Both the position numbers and the translations under genes were made by a program. DNA of 64,000 bases from assembly GCA_002722055.1 (NCBI GenBank), contig PBKD01000007.1, forward strand, positions 124,001 through 188,000. The letters are read 5' to 3'. This DNA comes from Rhodospirillaceae bacterium (lineage in GTDB: Bacteria > Pseudomonadota > Alphaproteobacteria > SHVP01). A model generated the notes under the pieces. The model was not told the DNA's origin, searched no databases, and saw only the letters and a list, made by a program, of their open reading frames with translations. Shown here in pieces: positions 54,933-64,000 of this stretch; position 1 is the first letter of the stretch, and each line of letters opens with the position of its first letter.

Positions 54933-55418
54933 ATGTATTTAAGCTCTGAAAATATAGAACAAAAGTTTAAAGTAATTGCTTCTATCATTACCAGTGCTGG
55001 TGCCTTACCATTTATTACAGTTTCACTTTTTGTAATTTTTTCAGAAAATTATAATTTTCTACTATTTCCAATTATAATTTACTCTGGTCTGATTATATGT
55101 TTTGTTTGTGGTGCAAATTGGATGATTATTTTATCAGGTGCAACTAAAAGTAAAAGTGTAACTTTAAAAAATTATTTAATTTTTATTTTCAACTCCTTAA
55201 TTCCAATTTTGCTTTCAGGGGGAATAATTTTAAATGAAGGCCTGAATAAGGGAGAATATAATTTTGCTTTTGCTGGCTTATTGCTTATATCGCTTTTAAT
55301 TTTTGATATAATTTTTTTCTTTAATAATATGATTGAGGCATGGTGGTTTAAACTTCGTATCTTTGGATCTATGTTATCTGGCGTTTCTTTAATTGGAATT
55401 AATTTAATCTTAATCTAA
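54933..55418 (+). CDS. DUF3429-like membrane protein
   Basis: 161 residues with about five hydrophobic helices. The pattern A-G-A-L-P-F near residue 23 and Y-S-G-L-I-I-C-F-x-x-G-A-N-W fits DUF3429, a membrane family of unknown function. It lies 2 bases after msrP, the place normally taken by the heme protein MsrQ. It contains no histidine at all and so cannot bind heme in the MsrQ manner. Function unknown. Confidence 0.72.
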   Translation: MYLSSENIEQKFKVIASIITSAGALPFITVSLFVIFSENYNFLLFPIIIYSGLIICFVCGANWMIILSGATKSKSVTLKNYLIFIFNSLIPILLSGGIILNEGLNKGEYNFAFAGLLLISLLIFDIIFFFNNMIEAWWFKLRIFGSMLSGVSLIGINLILI

Positions 55419-55430
55419 AAAAATTAAATA

Positions 55431-56372
55431 TTATCTTTCTTCTGCAATAAGCTTACCTGCTTCCAAAGCAGCCATACAACCGGATCCAGCAGCTGTGACA
55501 GCTTGTCTAAAAATACTATCCTGCACATCGCCAGCAGCAAAAATTCCGTTAATATTTGTTTTTGTTGAGTCAGGTTTTGTAACTATATAACCAGCATCAT
55601 CCATTTTGATATACTCTCTAAATAATTCTGTATTGGGTATATGACCTATCGCAATAAATAGTCCTGATATGTCTAGGGAGGAATATTCGTTAGTAGAGAG
55701 ATTTTTTAATTTAACTTTTTCAACACTTAGTGGGTTTTCAGAGCCAATTACTTCTTCAACAACTGTATCCCAAATTATATCAATTTTATCATTTTTATGA
55801 AGTCTGTCTTGAAGAATTTTTTCTGCCCTTAATTCATTTCTCCTATGAATAAGAGTAACTTTTTTTGCATGACTAGTTAAATATAAAGCCTCTTCAACAG
55901 CAGTATTTCCTCCACCTACAACTGCTACATTTTTTTCTTTAAAAAAAAATCCATCGCAAGTAGCGCATGCAGAAACGCCAAAACCTTTATACTTTTCTTC
56001 ACTATTTAAACCCAACCAAGAAGCTTGGGCTCCAGTTGATATAATTATTATATCACTTACATACTTATTACCTGAATCTCCATAACATTTAAATGGTTTT
56101 TTTGTAAAATCAACTGATGAGATATTATCATTTATAAATTTTGTTCCTACTTTTTGAGCTTGTCTTTGCATTTGTTCCATTAACCAAGGACCCTGAATGA
56201 CATTCTCAAACCCTGGGTAATTTTCCACATCAGTAGTAATCGTCATTTGTCCACCAGGTTGTATTCCATGAATAAGTAATGGTTGGAGATTTGCTCTGGC
56301 ACAATAAATTGCCGCAGATAAGCCTGCTGGTCCAGAACCTAGAATGATAACTTTTGATTTATATTCATGCAT
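55431..56372 (-). CDS. trxB: Thioredoxin-disulfide reductase
   Basis: 313 residues. FAD loop LGSGPAGLSAAIY at the N-terminus, the redox pair C136/C139 in SACATCDGFF, NADPH loop VVGGGNTAVEEA, and C-terminal FAAGDVQDSIFRQ. It reduces thioredoxin with NADPH. It converges on the DUF3429 gene with a 12-base gap, and follows the ELM1-like gene on the same strand. Confidence 0.97.
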   Translation of the reverse strand: MHEYKSKVIILGSGPAGLSAAIYCARANLQPLLIHGIQPGGQMTITTDVENYPGFENVIQGPWLMEQMQRQAQKVGTKFINDNISSVDFTKKPFKCYGDSGNKYVSDIIIISTGAQASWLGLNSEEKYKGFGVSACATCDGFFFKEKNVAVVGGGNTAVEEALYLTSHAKKVTLIHRRNELRAEKILQDRLHKNDKIDIIWDTVVEEVIGSENPLSVEKVKLKNLSTNEYSSLDISGLFIAIGHIPNTELFREYIKMDDAGYIVTKPDSTKTNINGIFAAGDVQDSIFRQAVTAAGSGCMAALEAGKLIAEER

Positions 56373-56422
56373 TTCAATTAAGTTCCTAATTATAATTGTT
56401 ATAGAATTTCTTTAGTAGGTTT

Positions 56423-57394
56423 TTAAAAATAATTTGGGTAATTCTTTTTTAAATATGTCGCAACTTTATTTGTATCATTTAAAGTTTCATATTTCCATGG
56501 TTCTTCGATAATTCCCTTAAAATCTCTAATTGCTTTTCTATTGTAAAGTTGTTCATAAAATTTTTCAAATTTTTTACTTTTACCACTTAATCTAAATATA
56601 TAAACTGGTTTACCTGTAGAAGCTACCTCTGATACCATAGATATAGAGTCTTCTGTTACAATGAAGTAGTCAGCGTAGGCTAAATATCCAAAATACGAAT
56701 TTTTAATTTTTTGATTACAAGTTATATTTAGATAATTTTCTAAGTTTTTTTTAAAATAGTCTTTAATTTTCAAACTAGTTCTACGTGAGAATGTTATTAA
56801 TATCGTTATATTCTTATTTTTTTGGAGTTTATTAAGCATTAGAACAAGATTGCTAATTTCTTGTTCTCTCATTCTAAAATGTCTATTTTCTCCTCCAATC
56901 AGCAATGCAATTATTGGCTTTCTGATATTTGAGAATGTCTCTTGAAACTCTAATTTTGCCTTGGCAATAGTTTCAGTATTTATTCTATTAAGAGCCCCAA
57001 ATGTTTTGACTACATTTTCACCCACAGTGTTGTCGTGAAATGGGCTAGAAACAATGTCAAAATACTTCGATCTCACTCTAGGATCTTGTATTTGAATCAC
57101 CATTATTTTATTTTTTTTATTTTTTTTTAAAATAATTGAAATGCCTACGCTTGCTTTTCCAGAGGCAATTATAATTTTTGGCAGATTGATTGACAAAATT
57201 TCTCTATTTCCATATAAAAAAATTAAAGGTAATCTGCCTATTGGTAACGTCCAGAGAATGCTGGGTAGATGATTAATTCCAAAAAGAGGCTTTATTCGAA
57301 TCAATTTATATTGTTGCCCTAATGACTCGGCTAAACCTATACATTGATTTTCAGTGCCTTTTTTACCATCAGTAATTATCCAAGTATTTTTCAA
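56423..57394 (-). CDS. ELM1/DUF1022 family protein
   Basis: 323 residues, soluble or peripheral. The start WIITDGKKGTENQCIGLAE is the signature of the ELM1 family (PF06258), named after a plant mitochondrial fission factor. The C-terminal EDSISMVSEVASTGKPVYIF resembles the nucleotide-sugar site of GT-B glycosyltransferases. It begins at a TTG. The bacterial function is not established to my knowledge; a glycosyltransferase-like role in the envelope is plausible. Confidence 0.85.
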   Translation of the reverse strand: MKNTWIITDGKKGTENQCIGLAESLGQQYKLIRIKPLFGINHLPSILWTLPIGRLPLIFLYGNREILSINLPKIIIASGKASVGISIILKKNKKNKIMVIQIQDPRVRSKYFDIVSSPFHDNTVGENVVKTFGALNRINTETIAKAKLEFQETFSNIRKPIIALLIGGENRHFRMREQEISNLVLMLNKLQKNKNITILITFSRRTSLKIKDYFKKNLENYLNITCNQKIKNSYFGYLAYADYFIVTEDSISMVSEVASTGKPVYIFRLSGKSKKFEKFYEQLYNRKAIRDFKGIIEEPWKYETLNDTNKVATYLKKNYPNYF

Positions 57395-57471
57395 ATAAAC
57401 CTTCCAAAAATTTTTAAACTAACAAACAATAATTTTTAAAATAATTTGATTTTGGAAATAAAGAAAATTTT

Positions 57472-57945
57472 TTATATAAACTCAACTTTAATTATCTCGT
57501 AATCTTTCGTACCTTTAGGGGTTTTAACTTCAACATTATCTCCCTCAGATTTACCAATGAGTGCTCGCCCAACTGGAGAAGTTATAGATAGCATGCCATT
57601 TTTTATATCGGACTCATCAGTTCCAACAATTTGGTATTTAACTTCTTCATCTGTGTCTTCATCAATTAGAGTAACAGTTGCTCCAAAAGTAATATTTTCA
57701 CTTTTTAATTCAGAAGGATTAAAAACTTCTGCTCTGCTAAGTTTATCTTCAATTTCAACTATTCTTCCCTCAATAAGGCCTTGTTTTTCTTTAGCTGCAT
57801 GGTACTCAGCATTTTCTGATAGATCTCCGTGAGCTCTAGCTTCTTCAATAGCTTTAATTACACTTGGTCTTTCTTCTGACTTAAGCATTTTTAGTTCATC
57901 TTTTAACTTATTATAGCCTCTTACAGTCATTGGTTCACGTGCCAT
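57472..57945 (-). CDS. greA: Transcription elongation factor GreA
   Basis: 157 residues. The N-terminal coiled coil enters the RNA polymerase secondary channel and its acidic tip is in [18 protein letters not shown], the most conserved GreA segment. The C-terminal FKBP-like domain ends with [14 protein letters not shown]. It releases backtracked polymerase. It follows carB on the same strand after 55 bases. Confidence 0.96.
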   Translation of the reverse strand: MAREPMTVRGYNKLKDELKMLKSEERPSVIKAIEEARAHGDLSENAEYHAAKEKQGLIEGRIVEIEDKLSRAEVFNPSELKSENITFGATVTLIDEDTDEEVKYQIVGTDESDIKNGMLSITSPVGRALIGKSEGDNVEVKTPKGTKDYEIIKVEFI

Positions 57946-58000
57946 AAGTTTATCCCTGTTTTATTGAACTATTCTTATGTCATTATTCTATTAATTTTTT

Positions 58001-61000
58001 TCAAATCTTAAAGTATTTTTGAATGGGATATACCTCAAGATTTCCTGTTTTTATCCTTTCTATTGCTTTTGTTGCAGCAATTCCGCCAGAAATTGTAGTA
58101 TAGTAGGGTATTCTTTGGTTTAATGCTTCTCTCCTAAGGGCATAACTATCTGATATTGCTTGTTTCCCCTCAGTAGTATTAAAAATAAGCTGAATTTTGC
58201 CATCTTTAATTAAATCAACGATATGTGGCCTACCTTCCTTTACTTTATTTATCGTAGTAAGAGATATTCCGTGTGAAAGTAGAAATTCTGATGTTCCTTT
58301 TGTGGCAATAATATGAAAACCAAGATCAACCAGTTTTTTAGCTGGTTCAATAACACTTTTTTTATCCCTATCTTTTACAGAAATAAAAACACTTCCTGAT
58401 ATAGGTAGGCTGATGCCTGCTGCAATTTGAGATTTTGCAAAGGCTCCCTCAAAATCCTTATCAATTCCCATTACTTCACCAGTAGATTTCATTTCTGGTC
58501 CTAGGATTGTATCTACACCAGGAAATTTGTTAAATGGGAAAACTGCTTCTTTAACAGAAGTATAATTTAGCGGAATATGAGCTAAATTGAACTCTTTAAG
58601 TTTTTTACCTGCAATAACTTTGGATGCTATTTTTGCAATTGGAACTCCTGTAGATTTAGCTACAAATGGAACTGTTCGGCTTGCTCTTGGGTTTACTTCT
58701 AAGATAAATATTTCATCTTCTTTGATGGCAAACTGAATATTCATAAGCCCAATAACATTTAATTTTCTTGCAAGAATTTTAGTTTGTCTTTTTATTTCTT
58801 TTGTAGTAGTAGCATCAAGTGAAAATGGTGGAAGAGAGCAAGCAGAATCACCAGAGTGTATGCCTGCTTCTTCTATATGTTGCATAATACCTGCAACAAA
58901 AACATCATCACCATCACTAATAGAATCGACGTCAACTTCTATTGCATCTTCAATATATTTATCGATAAGAACTGGATTTTTACCGGATACTTTAGTTGCT
59001 TTACTATAAAAATTTAATAACTCTTCTTCATCATGAACAATATTCATTGCCTGACCTCCTAAAACATAAGAAGGTCTAATCACAACCGGAAATTTAATTT
59101 TTTTTGCAATTGAACATGCCTCATCAGATGAGAAAGCAATTCCGTTTTTTGGTTGTTTTAATTTCAATTCTTTGAGAAGTTTCTGAAACCTATCTCTATC
59201 CTCCGCAATATCAATTGCATCTGAAGATGTGCCAAGAATATTAATACCATATTCTTGAAGGTCCTTTGCTAATTTTAATGGTGTTTGACCGCCAAGTTGA
59301 ACTATAACGCCTTTGAGGTTTCCGTTTTGTTTTTCCTTTTTGACAATTTCAATTACATTTTCTGTGTTAAGAGGCTCAAAATAGAGTCTATGTGAGGTAT
59401 CATAATCGGTAGAGACTGTTTCTGGATTGCAATTTATCATTATTGTTTCAAAACCTATTTCAGCGAGTGCATAACATGCATGTACACAACAATAATCAAA
59501 CTCAATTCCTTGGCCTATTCTATTTGGACCTCCTCCAAGAATAATTATTTTATTGTTATTTGTTGGGTTCGCCTCGCAATTAGAAGGCCCATCTGAATTA
59601 AGAGAAGTGGTTTCATAAGTTGAATATAGATAAGGGGTTTTTGCTTCAAATTCTCCAGCACATGTATCAATAGTTTTAAAACATGGTTTTAAAAAAAGAT
59701 CACTTCTGTGTTTCCTAATAGTTTCCTCTGAGCTATTGGTTAGTTCAGCTATCCTGGCATCAGTGAATCCATTAGTCTTATATTTAAAAAAATCTTCATA
59801 GTTTGATGGAATACCTGATTTAATTAATTCATTTTCTAAGGATATAATTTCAGATATTTGTTCAAGAAACCATGGGTCGAATTTGGTAGCTTTTACAATC
59901 TTTTCCAATGGAACTTTTTGTCTAAATGCTTCTGCAATTCTTAAAATTCTCTCAGGTGAAGGCTCAGCTAACCAATTTAAAATTACATCAAGGTTTGTTC
60001 CATTAAATTCATCACATTTTATATTATTTAAACCGGTAAGGCCAATTTCTAGTGATTGTAAAGCTTTTTGGAGGCTTTCTTTAAAGTTTCTTCCTAAGGC
60101 CATTGTCTCTCCAACAGATTTCATTGAAGTTGTTAATAATGGTTCACTCCCAGAAAATTTATCAAACGTGAATCTTGGTATCTTAGTTACAATATAATCA
60201 ATTGTAGGTTCAAAAGAGGCTGGTGTAGTTTCTGTAATATCATTGATAAGTTCATCAAGCGTATAACCTACTGCTAATTGAGCAGCAATTTTTGCAATAG
60301 GAAAGCCAGTGGCTTTAGATGCTAGTGCAGAAGATCTAGAAACTCTTGGGTTCATTTCAATAATTAACATTTTCCCATTTTCTGGATTTACAGCAAATTG
60401 AACATTAGAACCTCCAGTTTCAACCCCTATTTCTCTCATACAGTTTATTGATGCATTACGCATAACTTGGAACTCTTTATCAGTTAAAGTTAGGGCGGGG
60501 GCAACTGTAACTGAATCACCAGTGTGAATTCCCATTGGGTCTATATTTTCAATTGAGCAAATAATTATTGCATTATCATTTCTATCTCTTACTACCTCCA
60601 TTTCGTATTCTTTCCAACCAATTACAGACTCTTCAATTAAAATTTCCGAAATTGGAGAAGCTTCTAAGCCCTTTGCGGCTATTACTTTAAATTCATCTGT
60701 ATTATATGCAATGCCTCCGCCAGTACCCCCGAGTGTTAATGATGGTCTTATTACTGAAGGTAGGCCAATAGACTCTAATGCTTTTATAGCTTGACTTTCT
60801 GAACGTGCAATTGAGCTCTTCGGACTTTCAAGCCCTATTTTTTTCATTGCATTCTTAAAACTATTTCTATCTTCAGCTTTTAATATTGCCTCATAATTTG
60901 CTCCTATAAGTTCAATATCATATTTTTTTAAAATACCTTTTGATGCTAGCTCTAAAGCAGTATTTAATGCTGTCTGTCCTCCCATCGTAGGAAGAAGAGC

Positions 61001-61252
61001 GTCAGGTTTCTCAATTTTTATTATTTTTTCAGCCACTTCAACTGTTATTGGTTCTATATAAGTTGAATGAGCAAGATCAGGATCAGTCATTATAGTTGCT
61101 GGGTTTGAGTTTACTAAGATAATTCTGTAACCTTCTTTTTTAAGTATCTTGCATGCTTGAGATCCTGAGTAGTCAAATTCGCACGCCTGACCGATTATTA
61201 TTGGGCCAGCACCAAGAATGAAGATACTTTTTATATCATTTCTTTTTGGCAT
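58001..61252 (-). CDS. carB: Carbamoyl-phosphate synthase large subunit
   Basis: 1083 residues. Two homologous ATP-grasp halves are visible: [19 protein letters not shown] with MGGQTALN in the first, and [19 protein letters not shown] with QLGGQTPLK in the second. A C-terminal MGS-like allosteric domain follows from about residue 940. The ATG at 61252 overlaps carA by 17 bases; an in-frame TTG at 61261 is less likely. It makes carbamoyl phosphate for pyrimidines and arginine. Confidence 0.97.
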   Translation of the reverse strand: MPKRNDIKSIFILGAGPIIIGQACEFDYSGSQACKILKKEGYRIILVNSNPATIMTDPDLAHSTYIEPITVEVAEKIIKIEKPDALLPTMGGQTALNTALELASKGILKKYDIELIGANYEAILKAEDRNSFKNAMKKIGLESPKSSIARSESQAIKALESIGLPSVIRPSLTLGGTGGGIAYNTDEFKVIAAKGLEASPISEILIEESVIGWKEYEMEVVRDRNDNAIIICSIENIDPMGIHTGDSVTVAPALTLTDKEFQVMRNASINCMREIGVETGGSNVQFAVNPENGKMLIIEMNPRVSRSSALASKATGFPIAKIAAQLAVGYTLDELINDITETTPASFEPTIDYIVTKIPRFTFDKFSGSEPLLTTSMKSVGETMALGRNFKESLQKALQSLEIGLTGLNNIKCDEFNGTNLDVILNWLAEPSPERILRIAEAFRQKVPLEKIVKATKFDPWFLEQISEIISLENELIKSGIPSNYEDFFKYKTNGFTDARIAELTNSSEETIRKHRSDLFLKPCFKTIDTCAGEFEAKTPYLYSTYETTSLNSDGPSNCEANPTNNNKIIILGGGPNRIGQGIEFDYCCVHACYALAEIGFETIMINCNPETVSTDYDTSHRLYFEPLNTENVIEIVKKEKQNGNLKGVIVQLGGQTPLKLAKDLQEYGINILGTSSDAIDIAEDRDRFQKLLKELKLKQPKNGIAFSSDEACSIAKKIKFPVVIRPSYVLGGQAMNIVHDEEELLNFYSKATKVSGKNPVLIDKYIEDAIEVDVDSISDGDDVFVAGIMQHIEEAGIHSGDSACSLPPFSLDATTTKEIKRQTKILARKLNVIGLMNIQFAIKEDEIFILEVNPRASRTVPFVAKSTGVPIAKIASKVIAGKKLKEFNLAHIPLNYTSVKEAVFPFNKFPGVDTILGPEMKSTGEVMGIDKDFEGAFAKSQIAAGISLPISGSVFISVKDRDKKSVIEPAKKLVDLGFHIIATKGTSEFLLSHGISLTTINKVKEGRPHIVDLIKDGKIQLIFNTTEGKQAISDSYALRREALNQRIPYYTTISGGIAATKAIERIKTGNLEVYPIQKYFKI

Positions 61253-62417
61253 TGTTCTCAATCATTTTTGCAAAATTTTCAAAGAGAAAAAGTGAATCTT
61301 GTGGTCCCGGTGATGCTTCTGGGTGAAATTGGACACCAAAAAAAGGTCCATTTTTTGATTTTATTCCTTCTATACATTTATCAAATAATGAAATATGGGT
61401 AATTTCAACATTTGACGGAATAGAATTTGATTCTACTTCAAATCCATGATTTTGACTTGTAACAAGAACAGTCCCTGTATTTAAATCTTTTACGGGGTGG
61501 TTTGCTCCTCGATGCCCTTGAAACATTTTCTTTGTTTTTGCTCCTAATGCTAATGACAAAAGTTGATAACCAAGGCAAATGCCAAAAATGGGAAGCTTAA
61601 TTTTGATAATTTTTTTGATTAACGGTACTGCGTATTTGCCAGTTGCTGCTGGGTCTCCAGGTCCATTTGATAGAAAAATTCCATCAGGCTTTAAATTCAT
61701 TATTTCATTGAAATTTACTGAGGCTGGGACTACTTGAACTTCAAAATTACTAGAAACAAGTGATCTTAATATATTTTGTTTTAACCCATAATCGATGGCA
61801 ACTATTTTATAATTAAAGTTTGATGACTCCTCGTACTTATTTTTATTTGTCCATAAAGTTTGAGACCAATTATAGGGCTTTAAACAGCTTACAGTCCTAG
61901 CTAAATCAAGATTATTTAACTTAATGTGATCTTGGGCTTTTTTTCTTAATTTATCAATATCTTCATGATTTTTGACCCCGTTCAAAATAATTGCATTTTG
62001 GGGCCCACCTTTTTTGATTATCTTAGTTACAAGTCTAGTGTCTATCCCGCAAATACCGACTATTTTATTTATTTTTAACCATTCGTCTAAATCAATTTTA
62101 GATCTAAAATTTGATGGGGAGGTAGGTTTTGATCTTAGAATAACCCCAGATAATCTTGGTTTTTTTGACTCAATATCATCTAAATTAGTCCCGACATTGC
62201 CTATGTGGGGAAATGTAAAAGTTATTATTTGTCCTGCGTACGATGGATCTGTTATAATCTCCTGATATCCGGTCATACTAGTGTTGAAGCATAATTCACC
62301 TAAACATGAACCTTCAAAACCTAGACCTTGACCCAAAAAAAAGTTACCATCCTCGAGAACAAGAAGCCCCTGTGGATAGTTTTTTTTGTTTGTTTTATAA
62401 GAGTTTGGGGTTTTCAA
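61236..62417 (-). CDS. carA: Carbamoyl-phosphate synthase small subunit
   Basis: 393 residues. It hydrolyses glutamine and channels ammonia to CarB. The N-terminal CarA domain has [20 protein letters not shown]. The class I amidotransferase domain has the nucleophilic Cys in [12 protein letters not shown] and the His-Glu pair in [12 protein letters not shown]. The 186 bases upstream, shared with yqeY, should contain both divergent promoters, but I can name no clear boxes. Confidence 0.97.
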   Translation of the reverse strand: MKTPNSYKTNKKNYPQGLLVLEDGNFFLGQGLGFEGSCLGELCFNTSMTGYQEIITDPSYAGQIITFTFPHIGNVGTNLDDIESKKPRLSGVILRSKPTSPSNFRSKIDLDEWLKINKIVGICGIDTRLVTKIIKKGGPQNAIILNGVKNHEDIDKLRKKAQDHIKLNNLDLARTVSCLKPYNWSQTLWTNKNKYEESSNFNYKIVAIDYGLKQNILRSLVSSNFEVQVVPASVNFNEIMNLKPDGIFLSNGPGDPAATGKYAVPLIKKIIKIKLPIFGICLGYQLLSLALGAKTKKMFQGHRGANHPVKDLNTGTVLVTSQNHGFEVESNSIPSNVEITHISLFDKCIEGIKSKNGPFFGVQFHPEASPGPQDSLFLFENFAKMIENNAKKK

Positions 62418-62603
62418 CGCTAAATACTCGCAAAATTTTGTGAAATTAGTATATATATAAATATCAATAAAAATACTTTAAATTACATAATTTGAAGCTA
62501 AAGGAAAAGTAATACTTTGTTTAATGAAGAATAAACATGATGAATTTAACTCGATTAAACCAGTTTTATCTAAGGATTTTTTTATAGTTGTAATGGAAAT
62601 GTT

Positions 62604-63059
62604 ATGCTAAGAGAAGAAATTAATACTAAATTAAAGGAAGCTTTAAAGGCTAAAGAGAGTAGAAGGGTTTCTACCTTGAGATTAGTTCTTGCAGCAATTA
62701 AAGACAGAGAAATCAAGGCCCGTGGGGACGGAAATCAATCAGTAGTTTCCGATGATGAAATTCTTCAGCTTTTAGAAACTATGGTGAGGCAAAGAGATGA
62801 AGCTATTGTTTTGTATGAAAAAGGAAATAGGCCAGAATTAGCCTCTCAAGAAAAAGAAGAAAAAATTATTATACAAGAATTCATGCCTGAGCAGCTAGCT
62901 GATGGAGATATTGAATCTGCTGTAATTGAGGCTATCAGTAGTATTAATGCAACCTCACTAAAAGATATGGGTTCTGTAATGGCTAAATTAAGAGAGAATT
63001 ATTCAGGTCAAATGGATTTCTCAAAAGCAGGGCAACTTGCTAAAGAAAGATTATCATAA
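62604..63059 (+). CDS. GatB/YqeY domain protein
   Basis: 151 residues, all helical. The YqeY pattern is clear: STLRLVLAAIKDREIKARG, RQRDEAIVLYEKGNRPELA and the C-terminal DMGSVMAKLRENYSGQMD with the helical tRNA-binding tail shared with GatB. Its role is uncertain; it may act in tRNA-dependent amidation. It precedes dnaG by 34 bases, a conserved arrangement. Confidence 0.94.
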   Translation: MLREEINTKLKEALKAKESRRVSTLRLVLAAIKDREIKARGDGNQSVVSDDEILQLLETMVRQRDEAIVLYEKGNRPELASQEKEEKIIIQEFMPEQLADGDIESAVIEAISSINATSLKDMGSVMAKLRENYSGQMDFSKAGQLAKERLS

Positions 63060-63093
63060 AAGAAATATAACATTTAGGTGTAATTAATAAAAT

Positions 63094-64000
63094 AATGAAA
63101 TTTTCTCAATCGTTAATAGAAGAGATTAAAAATAAAACATCATTATCAGGTGTTATATCTAAAAATGTTAAATTAATCCAAAAGGGAAATGAGTTTCTCG
63201 GTCTTTGCCCTTTTCATAAAGAAAAGACACCCTCATTTACAGTTTCTGATGATAAAGGTTTTTATCATTGTTTTGGCTGTCAAGCTCATGGCAATGTTAT
63301 TGATTATATAATGAAAACACAGGGTCTTTCTTTTCAAGATACCATTTTGACACTGGCTAAAGATCTTGGGATAAATATTAATACAAACCATTCAAATTTT
63401 TCTAAACAAAACAGCAAATACACACGTCTAACTAATTTAATACAAGAAGTATCTTCGTGGTTTCGTGACCAGCTTAGTTCAGAGTTAGGTTCAGTCGCCA
63501 GAAAATATATTAGATCTAGAGGGATATCAGAGGATATAATTGATAGATTTGAATTAGGTTTTGCTCCAAATGGTTGGAGCAATTTAAAAAATAGTTTTTT
63601 AAATAAAGGTTATACTGAGGAAGATCTGATTGATATAGGCGTTTTAATAGCAACGGATCACTCAAAAAAATCTTACGATAGATATAGGAATAGATTGATT
63701 TTTCCTATAAAATCTTATTCGGGCAAAGTAATAGGTTTTGGTGGTCGAGCTTTAGATGATGCTAAAGCAAAATATATTAACTCTCCTGAAACAGAACTTT
63801 ATAATAAAGGAAGTAATTTGTATGGCCTTTATGAGTCAAAGTCGCAGATTATCAAAAGTAAAAAATTAATAGTTGTTGAGGGATATTTTGATGCTTTATC
63901 TTTAGTAAATGCCGGTTTTGGTTGCACTATTGCAACTTTAGGAACGGCATTAACTGAGACACAAATGGAACTGCTATGGAAATTATCTAATGAACCTATT
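63094..64000 (+). CDS. dnaG: DNA primase, 3' part beyond the window
   Basis: 302 codons open to the window edge. The zinc-binding domain has CPFHKEKTPSFTVS and YHCFGCQAHGNVIDYI (Cys-His...Cys-Cys). The RNA-polymerase domain begins near residue 110 with ARKYIRSRGIS and contains RLIFPIKSYSGKVIGFGGRAL. The TOPRIM part has VVEGYFDALSL. About 600 residues are normal, so half the protein is missing here. It lays primers at the replication fork. Confidence 0.96.

Noticed and set aside
54933-55418. Calling this gene msrQ from its position after msrP
   Set aside because: It has no histidines and does not match the ferric-reductase-like MsrQ pattern.
1-64000. CRISPR arrays, insertion sequences, prophage or integrase genes
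   Set aside because: No regularly spaced repeats, transposase, recombinase or phage structural genes were seen. The glycan island shows no attachment-site duplication that I could find by eye.

Overview
The window reads as chromosomal DNA of an AT-rich alphaproteobacterium with short intergenic gaps and many overlapping stop/start codons. The evidence is gene content and order: petABC (cytochrome bc1), a petP/petR-like MarR-OmpR pair divergent from ilvE, a CckA-like hybrid kinase, DUF1285/Nudix/DUF6111/cca, lgt-midA-pgeF divergent from ubiK-ybjN-proC, moaD-moaE-moeA-pgsA-uvrC, an ELM1-family protein, and greA-carB-carA divergent from yqeY-dnaG. The low G+C, the compact layout and the absence of mobile elements suggest a streamlined, probably marine lineage. 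That last point is inference; the window holds no rRNA or other marker that fixes the species.

Region 1 (1 to about 15 kb) is accessory: a surface-glycan island. On the minus strand it carries asnB (cut by the window edge), two glycosyltransferases, neuA-neuC-neuB (a complete set for a sialic-acid-like CMP-nonulosonate), a WbqC-family gene and a second neuB-type synthase. Divergently, on the plus strand, lie pseB, an RmlD-like reductase, a PIG-L deacetylase, pseG and a sulfotransferase, followed by a lone methyltransferase on the minus strand. PseB and PseG normally belong to pseudaminic acid synthesis, but the PseC aminotransferase and PseH acetyltransferase that should act between them are not in this window. 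A reductase and a deacetylase sit there instead. This is the best candidate here for undescribed chemistry, with the caveat that the cluster runs off the left edge.

Region 2 (14 to 22 kb) holds general envelope genes: an extended-SDR sugar epimerase, gmhA, waaA (Kdo transferase), wecA, a soluble hybrid sensor kinase, tRNA-Gln(UUG) and gmhB, then a GNAT protein and the DUF1285/Nudix/DUF6111/cca group.

Region 3 (23.6 to 41.5 kb) is core metabolism and translation: hemF, trmL, petABC, mtnP, a dienelactone hydrolase, a MaoC protein, ychF, pth, rplY, prs, pgeF, midA-like, lgt, ubiK, ybjN, proC, a two-component system with its MarR partner, and ilvE.

Region 4 (41.6 to 64 kb) holds a small orphan gene, molybdopterin genes (moaE, moaD, and a moeA whose reading frame lacks a normal start codon), pgsA, uvrC, folB with a FolM-like SDR, a Ca2+/Na+ exchanger, uvrB, an aminotransferase, a Bcr/CflA exporter, an ASCH-like protein, msrP with an unusual membrane neighbour, trxB, an ELM1-like gene, greA, carB, carA, yqeY and the start of dnaG. 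The molybdopterin genes and msrP form one functional chain: cofactor supply and a periplasmic methionine-sulfoxide reductase that uses it.
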